In this document: in pieces, positions 35,452 to 44,309 of the stretch | How positions within the stretch are numbered: the stretch's first letter is position 1 | How the letters are laid out: each line of letters opens with the position of its first letter | Assembly (NCBI GenBank): GCA_963817465.1 | Contig: CAWFOP010000020.1 | Span: 496,001-560,000 of the forward strand | Length of the DNA: 64,000 bases | Origin: CAMPKL01 sp963817465 | GTDB lineage: Bacteria > Acidobacteriota > Terriglobia > Bryobacterales > UBA6623 | Reading direction: 5' to 3' | Position numbers and translations under genes: made by a program | Notes under the pieces: generated by a model | The model's database searches: none | What the model was told of the DNA's origin: nothing | Seen by the model: the letters and a program-made list of their open reading frames with translations, nothing else

Positions 35452-37580
35452 GCGTCCGGCTCCAAGACATCTCGTACGGCTTCGATCAGCTCGAGTCCGT
35501 CGCCGTCCGCCCCGACGGCCGCTGGACCGCGCCGGAGCGGATCGACGTCAAGCCGCGCTACGCCGCCAAGGACATCGCCGCCCTCGACCACATCGACTAT
35601 CTCTCCGGCATTCCGCCCTACCTGCGCGGCCCTTACGCCTCGATGTATACGTCGCGGCCCTGGACCGTCCGCCAATACGCGGGCTTCTCGACCGCCGAAG
35701 CGTCGAACGCCTTCTATCGCCGCAATCTCGCCGCGGGCCAGAAAGGCTTGTCCGTCGCGTTCGACCTCGCCACTCACCGCGGCTACGACAGCGACCACGA
35801 TCGCGTCGCGGGCGATGTCGGCAAGGCGGGCGTCGCGATCGACTCGATTTACGACATGCGGATCCTGTTTGACGGGATTCCTCTCGAAGACATCTCCGTC
35901 TCGATGACCATGAACGGCGCGGTCATCCCGATCATGGCGCTCTACATCGTTGCGGCCGAGGAGCAGGGCGCCGACATCGCCAAGCTCTCGGGGACCATCC
36001 AGAACGACGTGCTCAAGGAGTTCATGGTCCGCAACACGTTCATCTACCCGCCGGGGCCGTCGATGCGGATCGTCTCCGACATCTTCGCGTTCACGGCCAG
36101 GCGGATGCCCAAGTTCAATCCGATCTCGGTCTCGGGCTATCACATGCAGGAGGCCGGGGCGACGGCCGACCTCGAGATGGCCTACACCTTGGCCGATGGG
36201 GTCGAATACGTACGCGCCGGCCTGAACGCCGGCCTCGCGATCGATGACTTCGCGCCGCGCATCTCGTTCTTCTGGGGGATCGGCATGAACCCCTTCATGG
36301 AGATCGCCAAGATGCGGGCGGCGCGCGTGCTGTGGGCCAAGCTGGTCAAGCAATTCGGACCCAAGAATCCGAAATCGATGGCCCTGCGCACGCATTCGCA
36401 GACTTCCGGCTGGTCGCTCACCGCGCAAGACCCCTTCAACAACGTCACCCGCACAACGGTCGAGGCGCTCGCCGCCGCGCTCGGGCATACGCAGTCGCTG
36501 CACACCAACTCGCTCGACGAGGCCCTGGCCCTGCCGACCGACTTCAGTGCGCGCATAGCGCGCAACACGCAGTTGATTCTGCAGGAGGAGTCCGGCATCA
36601 CCCGGCTGGTCGATCTGTGCGGCGGGTCGTACTATGTCGAGAGCCTGACCGGCGCCCTGATGAAACGCGGCTGGGAGTTGATCCAAGAGGTGGAAGAATT
36701 GGGCGGCATGGCCAAGGCCATTGAGACGGGCTTGCCGAAGATGCGCATCGAAGAAGCGGCGGCCCGCAAGCAGGCGCGCATCGACTCGGGACGCGAGATA
36801 ATCATCGGCGTCAATCGCTACCGGCCCGCCGAGGAGGAGCCGCTCGAGCTGCTCGACATCGACAATCAGGCCGTCCGCAAAGCGCAGTCGGCTCGCCTCG
36901 CAAAGCTTCGCGCCGAGCGCGACGAGGCGGAGGTGAGCCGCGCGCTCGACGCTCTGACACACGCCGCCGAGGGCGACGGCAATCTGCTCGAGCTCGCCGT
37001 TGAAGCCGCGCGCAGCAAGGCGACGGTCGGCGAGATCAGCGCCGCGATGGAGCAGGTGTTCGGGCGCTATCGGCCGCGCATCACCCGCATCTCGGGCGTA
37101 TACCGCCAGGAGGCCCTCGGCATGGAATCGATGGAAGAGACGCTCGCCTTGACGAAGAAGTTCGCCGAGATCGAAGGCCGCCGCCCGCGCCTGTTGGTCG
37201 CCAAGCTCGGGCAAGACGGTCACGACCGCGGCGCCAAGATCATCGCCGCCGCCTTCGCCGACATGGGCTTCGACGTCGATATCGGTCCGCTGTTCGCTAC
37301 GCCCAAGGAGGTGGCGCGCCAAGCCGTCGAGAACGACGTGCATGTCGTCGGCGTCAGCACGCTGGCCGGCGCGCACAAGGTGCTCGCGCCGCAATTGATC
37401 GCCGAGCTCGCAACGGCGGGTCGCGACGATATCCTGGTGGTCTGCGGCGGCGTGATTCCTCCAAGCGACTACGACGCACTATATGACTCCGGAGTGAGCG
37501 CGGTCTTCGGGCCGGGGACAGTGATTCCCGAGGCGTCGAAGAAGATCCTGCAGATCTTGCTCGAACGCGCCGCCGCCTAG
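35448..37580 (+). CDS. mutB: methylmalonyl-CoA mutase large (alpha) subunit
   Basis: A 710-residue catalytic subunit that isomerises methylmalonyl-CoA and succinyl-CoA with adenosylcobalamin. Substrate barrel motifs: GPYASMYTSRPWTVRQYAGF, VAFDLATHRGYDSDH, SVSMTMNGAVIPIMA, FFWGIGMNPFMEIAKMRAAR and LRTHSQTSGWSLTAQDP. The C-terminal cobalamin domain (from about 580) has KLGQDGHDRGAKIIA, where DxHxxG supplies the lower-ligand histidine, and VVCGGVIPPSDYDAL. The frame is complete. It sits between mutA (4-base overlap) and meaB. A cobalamin need is notable given the metal transporter further along. Confidence 0.97.
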   Translation: MSVRLQDISYGFDQLESVAVRPDGRWTAPERIDVKPRYAAKDIAALDHIDYLSGIPPYLRGPYASMYTSRPWTVRQYAGFSTAEASNAFYRRNLAAGQKGLSVAFDLATHRGYDSDHDRVAGDVGKAGVAIDSIYDMRILFDGIPLEDISVSMTMNGAVIPIMALYIVAAEEQGADIAKLSGTIQNDVLKEFMVRNTFIYPPGPSMRIVSDIFAFTARRMPKFNPISVSGYHMQEAGATADLEMAYTLADGVEYVRAGLNAGLAIDDFAPRISFFWGIGMNPFMEIAKMRAARVLWAKLVKQFGPKNPKSMALRTHSQTSGWSLTAQDPFNNVTRTTVEALAAALGHTQSLHTNSLDEALALPTDFSARIARNTQLILQEESGITRLVDLCGGSYYVESLTGALMKRGWELIQEVEELGGMAKAIETGLPKMRIEEAAARKQARIDSGREIIIGVNRYRPAEEEPLELLDIDNQAVRKAQSARLAKLRAERDEAEVSRALDALTHAAEGDGNLLELAVEAARSKATVGEISAAMEQVFGRYRPRITRISGVYRQEALGMESMEETLALTKKFAEIEGRRPRLLVAKLGQDGHDRGAKIIAAAFADMGFDVDIGPLFATPKEVARQAVENDVHVVGVSTLAGAHKVLAPQLIAELATAGRDDILVVCGGVIPPSDYDALYDSGVSAVFGPGTVIPEASKKILQILLERAAA

Positions 37581-37585
37581 ACAAC

Positions 37586-38629
37586 GTGAGCAACCAAACG
37601 AAATCGAGCGGACCGACGGCGGCGCGCGCGACGCTCTCGGCCGACGACTATGTCGCGGGCGTCGTGGCGCGAGACCGAACTGTCTTGGGCCGCGCGTTCA
37701 CGCTGCTCGAAAGCCGCAAGCCCGAGCATCGCGAGTTGGCCGAACAGGTGCTGCACCGTCTTGGCCCCGACACCGGCGGCGCGATGCGCCTGGGCGTCTC
37801 CGGCGCTCCCGGCGTCGGTAAGAGCACTCTCATCGAGGCTCTCGGCCTGCACTTGATCGAACAGGGACGCCGCGTCGCCGTCTTGGCGATCGACCCGACG
37901 AGCGAGGTCTCCGGCGGCAGCATACTGGGGGATAAAACCCGCATGGAGCGGCTGTCGAACGCCGACGAAGCGCTCGTGCGTCCCTCGCCCAGCGGCCTGC
38001 ACGCGGGGGGTGTGGAGCGCCATACGCGCGAGGCGATTCTGGTCTGCGAGGCGGCCGGTTTCGACGTCGTGATCGTCGAAACCGTCGGCGTCGGCCAAAG
38101 CGAAACCGAAGTCGCCTCGATGACGGACTTCTTCCTGCTCTTGCTGCTGGCCGGCGCGGGCGACGAGCTGCAAGGCATCAAGCGCGGCGTGATCGAGCTG
38201 GCCGACGCCGTCGCGATCACCAAGGCCGACGGCGATAACACGCTGCGGGCGCGCCAGGCTTGCGTCGAGTTCGAGCACGCCCTGCGCCTGGTGCGTCCGC
38301 CGACCGAGGGCTGGCGGCCGCGCGTGCTGGCGTGCTCCGCGCAGTCCGGCCACGGAATTGCATCGATCTGGGAGACGATACTCGAGCACCGCGCCGTGCT
38401 CGCCCAACAAGGCCGGCTGGCCGAGAAGCGCCGCCGGCAGACGATGCGCTGGTTTCGCGAGTCGTTCGAGGCGCTGCTGCGAGAGCGCGTCCTGTCGAGT
38501 CCCGAGGCCGCCGCACGATTGGCGGCCCTCGAAGACTCGGTGCTTCAGGGCGAATTGTCGCCCCTCAGCGCCGCCCGCAAAGCCGTCGACTCGCTGCTGG
38601 CGGCTCGAGACTTATCCGCAACGAAATGA
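37586..38629 (+). CDS. meaB: MeaB/ArgK-type GTPase chaperone of methylmalonyl-CoA mutase
   Basis: A 347-residue G3E-family GTPase that protects and reloads methylmalonyl-CoA mutase with cobalamin. It begins at GTG 37586, 5 bases after mutB. Walker A is LGVSGAPGVGKSTLIEALG; the metal-site stretch is LAIDPTSEVSGGSILGDKTR; VIVETVGVGQSETEV and DAVAITKADGDN follow, the last being the guanine-specificity motif region. The C-terminus contains the helical dimer segment. Its TGA overlaps the next ATG by 4 bases, continuing the coupled operon. Confidence 0.95.
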   Translation: MSNQTKSSGPTAARATLSADDYVAGVVARDRTVLGRAFTLLESRKPEHRELAEQVLHRLGPDTGGAMRLGVSGAPGVGKSTLIEALGLHLIEQGRRVAVLAIDPTSEVSGGSILGDKTRMERLSNADEALVRPSPSGLHAGGVERHTREAILVCEAAGFDVVIVETVGVGQSETEVASMTDFFLLLLLAGAGDELQGIKRGVIELADAVAITKADGDNTLRARQACVEFEHALRLVRPPTEGWRPRVLACSAQSGHGIASIWETILEHRAVLAQQGRLAEKRRRQTMRWFRESFEALLRERVLSSPEAAARLAALEDSVLQGELSPLSAARKAVDSLLAARDLSATK

Positions 38630-40575
38630 AAGAACCGGTTCAAGGCATCAATCACCTCGGCATTGCGGTCCGCTCGATCGCCGCCAACCGCGACTACTAC
38701 GAGAAAACCCTCGGCGCGCAGTACGAGGGTGAGGAAACGGTCGAAGACCAGAAGGTCCGGGTGGCTTTCTATCGCGTCGGCGACGTGCGTCTGGAACTGC
38801 TCGAGCCGACCGACGAGACGAGCCCGGTGGCCAAATTCCTCGACAACCGAGGCGAAGGCATCCATCACATCGCTTATGCCGTGGAGTCCATCGAACAGCG
38901 CATCGCCGAGCTCAAAGCCGACGGCGTGAAGATGATCGACGAGGCGAGCCGCGCCGGCGCGCACGAAACCCTGATCGCCTTCGCCCACCCCAAGAGCACG
39001 CACGGCGTGTTGACCGAGCTGACTGAAGAGACGCGGCCGCGTCCCGAGTTGCGCCGCCCGGCGAGTCTGCATCGCGGCGACGCTTTCCCAATCCTGACGG
39101 CTGACGAGGCCGCCGAGCATATTAGGAACGGCATGACGATCGGTTTCAGCGGCTTCACGCCCGCCGGCGCCGCGAAAGCCGTACCGCGGGCATTGGCCGA
39201 GCGCGCCAAGCGCATCCACGAGCGGGGCGAGCCGTTCCAAGTGCGCGTGATGACCGGCGCCTCAACAGGCAAGGACCTCGACGAGGCGCTTGCGGAAGCG
39301 AAAGCGGTCTCCTGGCGGACGCCTTATCAATCGAGCAAGACGCTGCGTTCGCAGCTCAACACCGACCAGACCGACTTCGTCGACCTGCATTTGTCGCACC
39401 TGCCGCAAATGGTCGCGGAAGGCTTCTTGGGCAAGGTCGACGTGGCTGTAATCGAGGCGACCGACGTCACCGCCGACGGCCGCGTATTCTTGTCGAGCTC
39501 CATCGGCGCGTCGCCCACCTTCCTCGCCGAGGCCGACAAAGTCATCATCGAGCTCAACCGCTATCACTCTCCGCGCGTCAGCCGCATGGCTGACATTGCG
39601 ATCCTGCCCAAGCCGCCGCACCGCCAGGCGATCCCCCTGTTTCACACCATGGACCGCATTGGCTGGAACTACGCGACGGTGGATCCCGACAAGATCATCG
39701 GCGTCGTCGAGACCGATCAGGCCGACGGCGTCCCTGTGCCGACGCCGCCCGACGCGATCAGCCGGCAAATCGCGGCGCACGTCATCCGTTGCTTGCTCGA
39801 CGAGCGCGCCGCCGGGCGCATTCCGCCGGACTTCTTGCCTCTGCAATCCGGCGTGGGCAACATCGCGAACGCCGTGCTCGCCGGCCTCAACGAGCATGAG
39901 GATTGCCCGCCGTTCTATATGTACACCGAGGTGCTGCAAGACGCGGTGATCGATCTGATGCGCTCCGGCAATGTGCTGGGCGCCTCGACGTGCAGCCTCA
40001 CGCTGTCGGACGAGCGCATGCGCGAGGTGTACGACGATATGTCGTTCTTCGAGCCGCGCATCGTCCTGCGACCGCAAGAGATATCCAACAATCCCGGAAT
40101 CATCCGCCGCCTCGGCGTCATCACGACCAATACGGCGCTCGAGGTCGACATCTACGGCCACGTCAACTCGACTCATGTCGTCGGCACGCAGATGATGAAC
40201 GGCATCGGCGGCAGCGGCGACTTCACGCGCAACTCCTACATCTCGTTCTTCATGTGTCCGTCGTTCGCCAAGGGCGGGCGCATCTCGACGATCGTTCCCA
40301 TGTGCTCCCATGTCGATCACGCCGAGCACTCGGTGCAGTTCGTCGTCACAGAGCAAGGAGCGGCGGACCTGCGCGGGCTCTCGCCCATCGACCGCGCCCG
40401 CGTCCTGATCGACAAGTGCGCGCACCCGGCCTACCGCGACTACCTGCACCAGTACATGGATCGCTCCCCCAGCGGCCACCTCAAGCACGACCTGAAGCGC
40501 TGCTTCGAGCTGCATCAAAACCTGCTCGAGTGCGGGCGCATGCTCCCGGACTTAGACCTCACGCAATTCGAGTAG
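38626..40575 (+). CDS. methylmalonyl-CoA epimerase fused to acetyl-CoA hydrolase/CoA-transferase
   Basis: One uninterrupted 649-residue frame joins two enzymes. Residues 1-133 are a complete methylmalonyl-CoA epimerase: His10 in GINHLGIAV, Glu60 in LELLEPTDE, His80/81 in GIHHIAYAV and Glu131 in THGVLTELTE, the metal and catalytic set. After a linker of about 12 residues, from about 145 on it is a Cat1/ScpC-like CoA-transferase: GMTIGFSGFTPAGAAKAVP, QSGVGNIANAVLAGL, catalytic Glu in FYMYTEVLQDAVIDLM and VTEQGAADLRGLS. This would move CoA between succinyl-CoA and propionate or acetate. Start overlaps meaB by 4 bases. Confidence 0.93.
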   Translation: MKEPVQGINHLGIAVRSIAANRDYYEKTLGAQYEGEETVEDQKVRVAFYRVGDVRLELLEPTDETSPVAKFLDNRGEGIHHIAYAVESIEQRIAELKADGVKMIDEASRAGAHETLIAFAHPKSTHGVLTELTEETRPRPELRRPASLHRGDAFPILTADEAAEHIRNGMTIGFSGFTPAGAAKAVPRALAERAKRIHERGEPFQVRVMTGASTGKDLDEALAEAKAVSWRTPYQSSKTLRSQLNTDQTDFVDLHLSHLPQMVAEGFLGKVDVAVIEATDVTADGRVFLSSSIGASPTFLAEADKVIIELNRYHSPRVSRMADIAILPKPPHRQAIPLFHTMDRIGWNYATVDPDKIIGVVETDQADGVPVPTPPDAISRQIAAHVIRCLLDERAAGRIPPDFLPLQSGVGNIANAVLAGLNEHEDCPPFYMYTEVLQDAVIDLMRSGNVLGASTCSLTLSDERMREVYDDMSFFEPRIVLRPQEISNNPGIIRRLGVITTNTALEVDIYGHVNSTHVVGTQMMNGIGGSGDFTRNSYISFFMCPSFAKGGRISTIVPMCSHVDHAEHSVQFVVTEQGAADLRGLSPIDRARVLIDKCAHPAYRDYLHQYMDRSPSGHLKHDLKRCFELHQNLLECGRMLPDLDLTQFE

Positions 40576-40670
40576 CCGCGCAGGGGCGGGAAAAGGCCGC
40601 CGTCAAGTCTTTACTCAGGCTTAACGTTCTCACCGCAACAAGCTCGCATCAGGCCGAGTTAATACCCTCC

Positions 40671-40693
40671 AGAGCGCGGACTCAAAGCGCTCT
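40671..40693. other. short inverted repeat upstream of a secreted-protein gene
   Basis: AGAGCGC at 40671-40677 and GCGCTCT at 40687-40693 form a 7-base inverted repeat with a 9-base centre, just after a TTAATA box (about 40659-40664). It could be an operator or an mRNA leader hairpin. Confidence 0.3.
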
Positions 40694-40719
40694 CAATTCA
40701 CGGAGGAAAGATAAACCCT

Positions 40720-41208
40720 ATGCAAAGACTTATGACGGCCGCGGCCTGCATGCTCTTGACCGCGACGTTCGCTTTCGCGCAAATCGACCGTCCCGAACCG
40801 ACCTACGACGCCTTGCGCGCCTTTGTGGGAGATACGTCGGTCGACTGCCTGATCGCCAACCGCACGGCGATGCGCGATGCCGGCGCCGCCGATGTCGAAA
40901 CCCTGCGCGGGCTGCAACAGACTCTACGCCAAACCAAGCGCGCCGGCGGCGATACGACCTCGATCGAAGCCCAAATCGAAGAAGTGCACACTCGCCTCGA
41001 AGCTCTTCGCGCGCAATATGCGGAGCTGGCCCAGGCCTGCGTCGACCCGGCCCTGACGAGCCAACTCGTCGCCGCGGAAGCCTTGATGGACGAAGTGCGC
41101 CAGGCGGTCAGTCTGCTCGCGGTTGAATCCACACGCGAGACTCCCGACGGATTCGGCGACAGCGGTCCTCGCTCAGGCGGTCCCGGACGCCGCGGACCCG
41201 GCTTATAG
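40720..41208 (+). CDS. secreted hypothetical protein, helical
   Basis: A 162-residue exported protein. Signal peptide MTAAACMLLTATFAFA; the mature region is largely helical with a conserved-looking cysteine pair (DCLIANR and QACVDPA) and a coiled-coil-like segment SIEAQIEEVHTRLEALRAQY. The tail is glycine/arginine-rich (SGGPGRRGPG). A good ribosome site, GGAGG at 40702-40706, lies 13 bases before the ATG, unusual in a window where many genes lack one. I do not recognise a family. It is convergent with the amidohydrolase gene. Confidence 0.7.
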   Translation: MQRLMTAAACMLLTATFAFAQIDRPEPTYDALRAFVGDTSVDCLIANRTAMRDAGAADVETLRGLQQTLRQTKRAGGDTTSIEAQIEEVHTRLEALRAQYAELAQACVDPALTSQLVAAEALMDEVRQAVSLLAVESTRETPDGFGDSGPRSGGPGRRGPGL

Positions 41209-41224
41209 GGCCCACGCACGCGAC

Positions 41225-42055
41225 TCAGTCGAACCAAAGTTTGCGCGCCGTCGCGCCCAAGATGCGGCGGCGCGCTTCCGTCGACAGCGGCAAGTCTTCG
41301 CGAAAAATCTTCAGCGCCTCGGCGTAGCTGACCTTCGGCGTCCACAGCTCGCACGGAAAGTCACTCCCCCAAACGCAACGCTCCGGCCCGAATGCGTCGA
41401 TCACGGCGAGAACCGCCTCGTGCATGTCGGCGCAAGGATAGCCCGTCCGGCTGCCGGTGGCGACGAACGAAACTTTGGCGTGCAGGTTGGGGCGCTTGGC
41501 GAGCCTGCGCACGTCGTCGAGAATCGACTCGAGCTCCGGGCCGACCTTCGGGTAGAGCGAATGGTCGAGCACGACGGGCAGAGAAGGGAAGGCCGAGAGT
41601 AGGCGATCGCCCTGCTCGGTGAGGCCGTGCTGAATGTGCATGTTCACGACAACGCCCGCCTCCGCCGCCGCTTTCCACAAAGCCCGCACACCGGGGTGGT
41701 CAATGCGTCCGTCGCTCGCCGGGTTCGAGCGTACCCCCTTGATCCCGTACTGCTTGACGTAATGCAGCAGCAGCCCCGGCGTGTGCGTGTCTTCGGGGTT
41801 GAGCGTGACAACGCCCGCGGTACGCTGCGGCGCCGCGACGGCGCTATCCAAGATGTAGCGATTGTCGAAGCGGTAGAACGAGCTGACTTGAATGATGCAG
41901 GCCGCCGCAACGCCCGCCGCGTCCATATCGGCCATCAAGTCGGCCAGCGAGCCCTTGCCGCCCGGCGGCCGCGTCGGCTTCTCGATCGGCGGATATTTCT
42001 TTTCGTCCGGCGAGTAGATGTGCGCATGCGCGTCGACGATGTCGAGCTCGTCCAT
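41225..42055 (-). CDS. amidohydrolase-2 family metal-dependent hydrolase
   Basis: A TIM-barrel hydrolase of about 276 residues from ATG 42053-42055 (MDELDIVDAHAHIYSPDEKK). The N-terminal HAHIY is the metal-binding HxH; further metal or substrate residues are in VVNMHIQHGL, LPVVLDHSLYPK and RCVWGSDFPCELW, where SDFP supplies the final aspartate. Members open lactones or decarboxylate aromatic or sugar-derived acids. It is divergent from an MFS transporter gene 32 bases away, followed by a creatininase-type hydrolase, so together these look like uptake and breakdown of a small organic acid or lactone. Confidence 0.88.
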   Translation of the reverse strand: MDELDIVDAHAHIYSPDEKKYPPIEKPTRPPGGKGSLADLMADMDAAGVAAACIIQVSSFYRFDNRYILDSAVAAPQRTAGVVTLNPEDTHTPGLLLHYVKQYGIKGVRSNPASDGRIDHPGVRALWKAAAEAGVVVNMHIQHGLTEQGDRLLSAFPSLPVVLDHSLYPKVGPELESILDDVRRLAKRPNLHAKVSFVATGSRTGYPCADMHEAVLAVIDAFGPERCVWGSDFPCELWTPKVSYAEALKIFREDLPLSTEARRRILGATARKLWFD

Positions 42056-42087
42056 ACGCCGAGGATGATACTCCACTCCGTTGGGCG

Positions 42088-43404
42088 GTGGTACACTCCA
42101 CGCACCCCGACGTGGCTTCCCCCCTTCAGTCGTCCGGCGTTCAGCAATCAGTCGTTGCTACTCGAGCGCGCTATGTGCTGCTGACCTTCACCGCCTCGGC
42201 GGCCTTCATCACCTATCTCGATCGCGTCTGCATCTCGGCCGCGGCCCCGTCGATGCGGGCCGAGCTCGGCCTCAACGAGATCCAGATGGGCTACGTCTTC
42301 GGCGTGTTCGCACTGGCTTACGGGATCTTCGAGGTCCCCATGGGCTGGCTCGGCGACCGCTTCGGACAGCGCGCGCTGCTGACGCGCATCGTCGCGGGCT
42401 GGTCGTTGTTCACGATGCTCACCGGACTGGCGCGCGGGTTCGGCTCGCTGCTCGGCATCCGGTTCCTGTTCGGCGCGGCCGAGGCCGGCGCGTTCCCCAC
42501 GATGGCCCGCGCGCTCGGCCGTTGGTTTCCGTCGCCCGAGCTTGGCCGCACGACCGGAGTCATGTGGATGGGCGCGCGGCTCGGAGGCTCGTTGGCGCCG
42601 CCGCTGGCCGCGTACCTGATCGTCTCCATCGGCTGGCGCGAGTCGTTCGTCGTTTTCGGCCTGATCGGCCTGCTGTGGTGCGCGCTGTTCTGGCGCTGGT
42701 TTCGCGACGATCCGGCCGAGCACAAGGGCGTCAACCAGGCCGAGCTCGAGCGCATCCTCGCCGGACGCACCGACACGCGCCCCAAACCACCGTCGATCCC
42801 CTGGGCGCGCGTGCTGGGCAGCGGCAACCTGTGGGCCCTGTTCGCCATGTATTTCTGCTCGGCCTACGGCTTTTTCTTCTTCGTCACGTGGCTGCCTACC
42901 TATCTGATGGAGGAGCACGGCCTCAGCCTCGAGCGCTCCGGCTGGTACTCCGCCATGCCGCTCGCCGCCGGGGCGGTCGCCTGCATCTTGGGCGGCGGAA
43001 TCTCGGATTGGATCGTCCGCAAGACGGGCAGCGTCCGCTGGGGCCGACGCGCCGTCGGCGTCGCAGGCTTCGGGCTGGCCGCGGTCGGCTTCGGCGTCGC
43101 CTATACGGCGCACGATCCGCTGTCGGCGGTGCTCTGGCTGTCCTTCGCCCAAGGCGCGCAAGACCTCACGCTGCCCGTGGCCTGGGCGACCTGCGTCGAC
43201 TTCGGCGGCCGCTACGGCGGCACGGCCACGGGCGTCATGAACACCGCTTCGAGCCTGTCGGCCATGATCTCGCCCATCTCCGCCGCCTGGCTCACCCAAA
43301 CGTTCGGTTCGTTCAACGCAATGTTCGCGGTCGCCGCTTTCGTGTATTTTGTAGGCGCGCTGCTGTGGTTCACTATCGACCCAGCCGAGCGCCTTGGAGA
43401 CTGA
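42088..43404 (+). CDS. MFS transporter, anion:cation symporter-like
   Basis: A 438-residue, 12-helix permease starting at GTG 42088. It has the first-loop signature GYVFGVFALAYGIFEVPMGWL followed by GDRFGQRALLTR, the RFLFGAAEAGAFP stretch in helix 4 typical of the ACS family, and GTATGVMNTASSLSAMISP near the end. ACS members carry hexuronates, glucarate, phthalate and similar organic anions. The gene is divergent from the amidohydrolase and 7 bases ahead of the creatininase-like gene, with which it is likely co-transcribed. Confidence 0.92.
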   Translation: MVHSTHPDVASPLQSSGVQQSVVATRARYVLLTFTASAAFITYLDRVCISAAAPSMRAELGLNEIQMGYVFGVFALAYGIFEVPMGWLGDRFGQRALLTRIVAGWSLFTMLTGLARGFGSLLGIRFLFGAAEAGAFPTMARALGRWFPSPELGRTTGVMWMGARLGGSLAPPLAAYLIVSIGWRESFVVFGLIGLLWCALFWRWFRDDPAEHKGVNQAELERILAGRTDTRPKPPSIPWARVLGSGNLWALFAMYFCSAYGFFFFVTWLPTYLMEEHGLSLERSGWYSAMPLAAGAVACILGGGISDWIVRKTGSVRWGRRAVGVAGFGLAAVGFGVAYTAHDPLSAVLWLSFAQGAQDLTLPVAWATCVDFGGRYGGTATGVMNTASSLSAMISPISAAWLTQTFGSFNAMFAVAAFVYFVGALLWFTIDPAERLGD

Positions 43405-43411
43405 CCTTCCT

Positions 43412-44236
43412 ATGGCGAAACATCCTTACCTCTATCAGCACCACACCTGGCCCGAGCTGGGCGAACGCGTCGCCGAGCAGCCCGTCGTCGTGCTGCCCAT
43501 CGGCTCGGTCGAGGACCACGGCTACCACCTGCCGCTCGACGTCGACAACTTCCTCATCTGGAATATCTGTGAGGAAGCCGCCAAGCGCGCCGACGGCGAC
43601 ATCCTGCTGATGCCGATCATCCCCTACGGCTTCGAGACGCATCACATGGACTTCACCGGCACCATCGACATCCGCCAGGAGCACTTGCTCAACTTCGTGC
43701 TCGACATCACGAAGTCCGTCGCGCACCACGGCTTCCAGCGCATCCTTATCGCCGACGGCCACGGGTCGAACATGCCGATCCTCGAGCTGGTCGCGCGCCG
43801 CACGATTCTCGAGACGGACGCCCTGTGCGCCTGCTTCATTTGGCCCGGCCTGGCGTCGAAGACCATCAACGAAGTCCGCGAATCAGGCCTTGGCGGCATG
43901 GCCCACGCGGCCGAGCTCGAGACATCCGTCTACTTGCACCTAGCGCCCGAGAAGGTCCAAATGGACAAGGCCGTCAAGGATATCGGCATGCCCGAGTCCG
44001 AGTTCATCTGGATGGACCTGATGAACGGCTCGCCCGTGCGCCTGATGGACGAGTGGACGCGCTTCAGCAAGAGCGGCGTCTACGGCGACGCCACGATCGC
44101 GACGGCCGAGAAGGGCGCGAAGGTCTTCGAGGCGGTCGTCGAAGGCTTCCTGCGCCTCGTGAAGGAATACAAGAATCGCCCGCGCGGCGAGCGCACCGAC
44201 TACCACAAAGAAAAGCCCCGCATCCCGGGAAAATAA
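43412..44236 (+). CDS. creatininase family hydrolase
   Basis: About 274 residues from ATG 43412 (MAKHPYLYQHHTWPEL); an in-frame TTG at 43394 overlaps the transporter and is less likely. Creatininase-fold metal motifs: LPIGSVEDHGYHLPLDVDN, with Glu, His and Asp ligands, FETHHMDFTGTIDI and IADGHGSNMPILEL, then GMAHAAELETSVYL with a likely metal-binding glutamate. The family includes amidohydrolases of creatinine, mycofactocin precursors and 3-dehydro-scyllo-inosose. The exact substrate is unknown; with the MFS and amidohydrolase genes a cyclic sugar or inositol derivative is an attractive guess. Confidence 0.88.
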   Translation: MAKHPYLYQHHTWPELGERVAEQPVVVLPIGSVEDHGYHLPLDVDNFLIWNICEEAAKRADGDILLMPIIPYGFETHHMDFTGTIDIRQEHLLNFVLDITKSVAHHGFQRILIADGHGSNMPILELVARRTILETDALCACFIWPGLASKTINEVRESGLGGMAHAAELETSVYLHLAPEKVQMDKAVKDIGMPESEFIWMDLMNGSPVRLMDEWTRFSKSGVYGDATIATAEKGAKVFEAVVEGFLRLVKEYKNRPRGERTDYHKEKPRIPGK

Positions 44237-44239
44237 GTG

Positions 44240-44263
44240 GTTACAGGCGCTCACGCCTGTAAC
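44240..44263 (+). repeat. perfect 10-base palindrome, terminator-like or dispersed element
   Basis: GTTACAGGCG (44240-44249) and CGCCTGTAAC (44254-44263) pair perfectly around the loop CTCA, starting 4 bases after the creatininase stop. There is no T-tract, so it is not a classical terminator. A degenerate relative stands at 48353-48375, also just after a plus-strand stop. Confidence 0.7.
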
Positions 44264-44309
44264 AAGGGGCCATAGCCGCTAGGCGCCTGGTTGCAGCCTT
44301 GTGAATGCC
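44264..44309. other. spacer after the palindrome, no gene
   Basis: This short stretch contains a weak outer pairing of CAAGG with CCTTG around 44264-44300. Nothing coding is supported. Confidence 0.3.

Noticed and set aside
35229..37394. Minus-strand 721-residue open frame opposite mutB
   Set aside because: Pure antisense shadow of a highly conserved gene, with arginine- and aspartate-heavy low-complexity translation.
33816..37580. A single 1254-residue mutA-mutB fusion protein
   Set aside because: The long open frame only looks continuous. Between about 35050 and 35451 the true mutA coding is in another frame with its own stop, and mutB has its own ATG at 35448.
39903..41126. Plus-strand 407-residue open frame over the CoA-transferase end
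   Set aside because: It is arginine/histidine-rich, lies in the wrong phase within a well-conserved enzyme, and runs into a separate secreted-protein gene.
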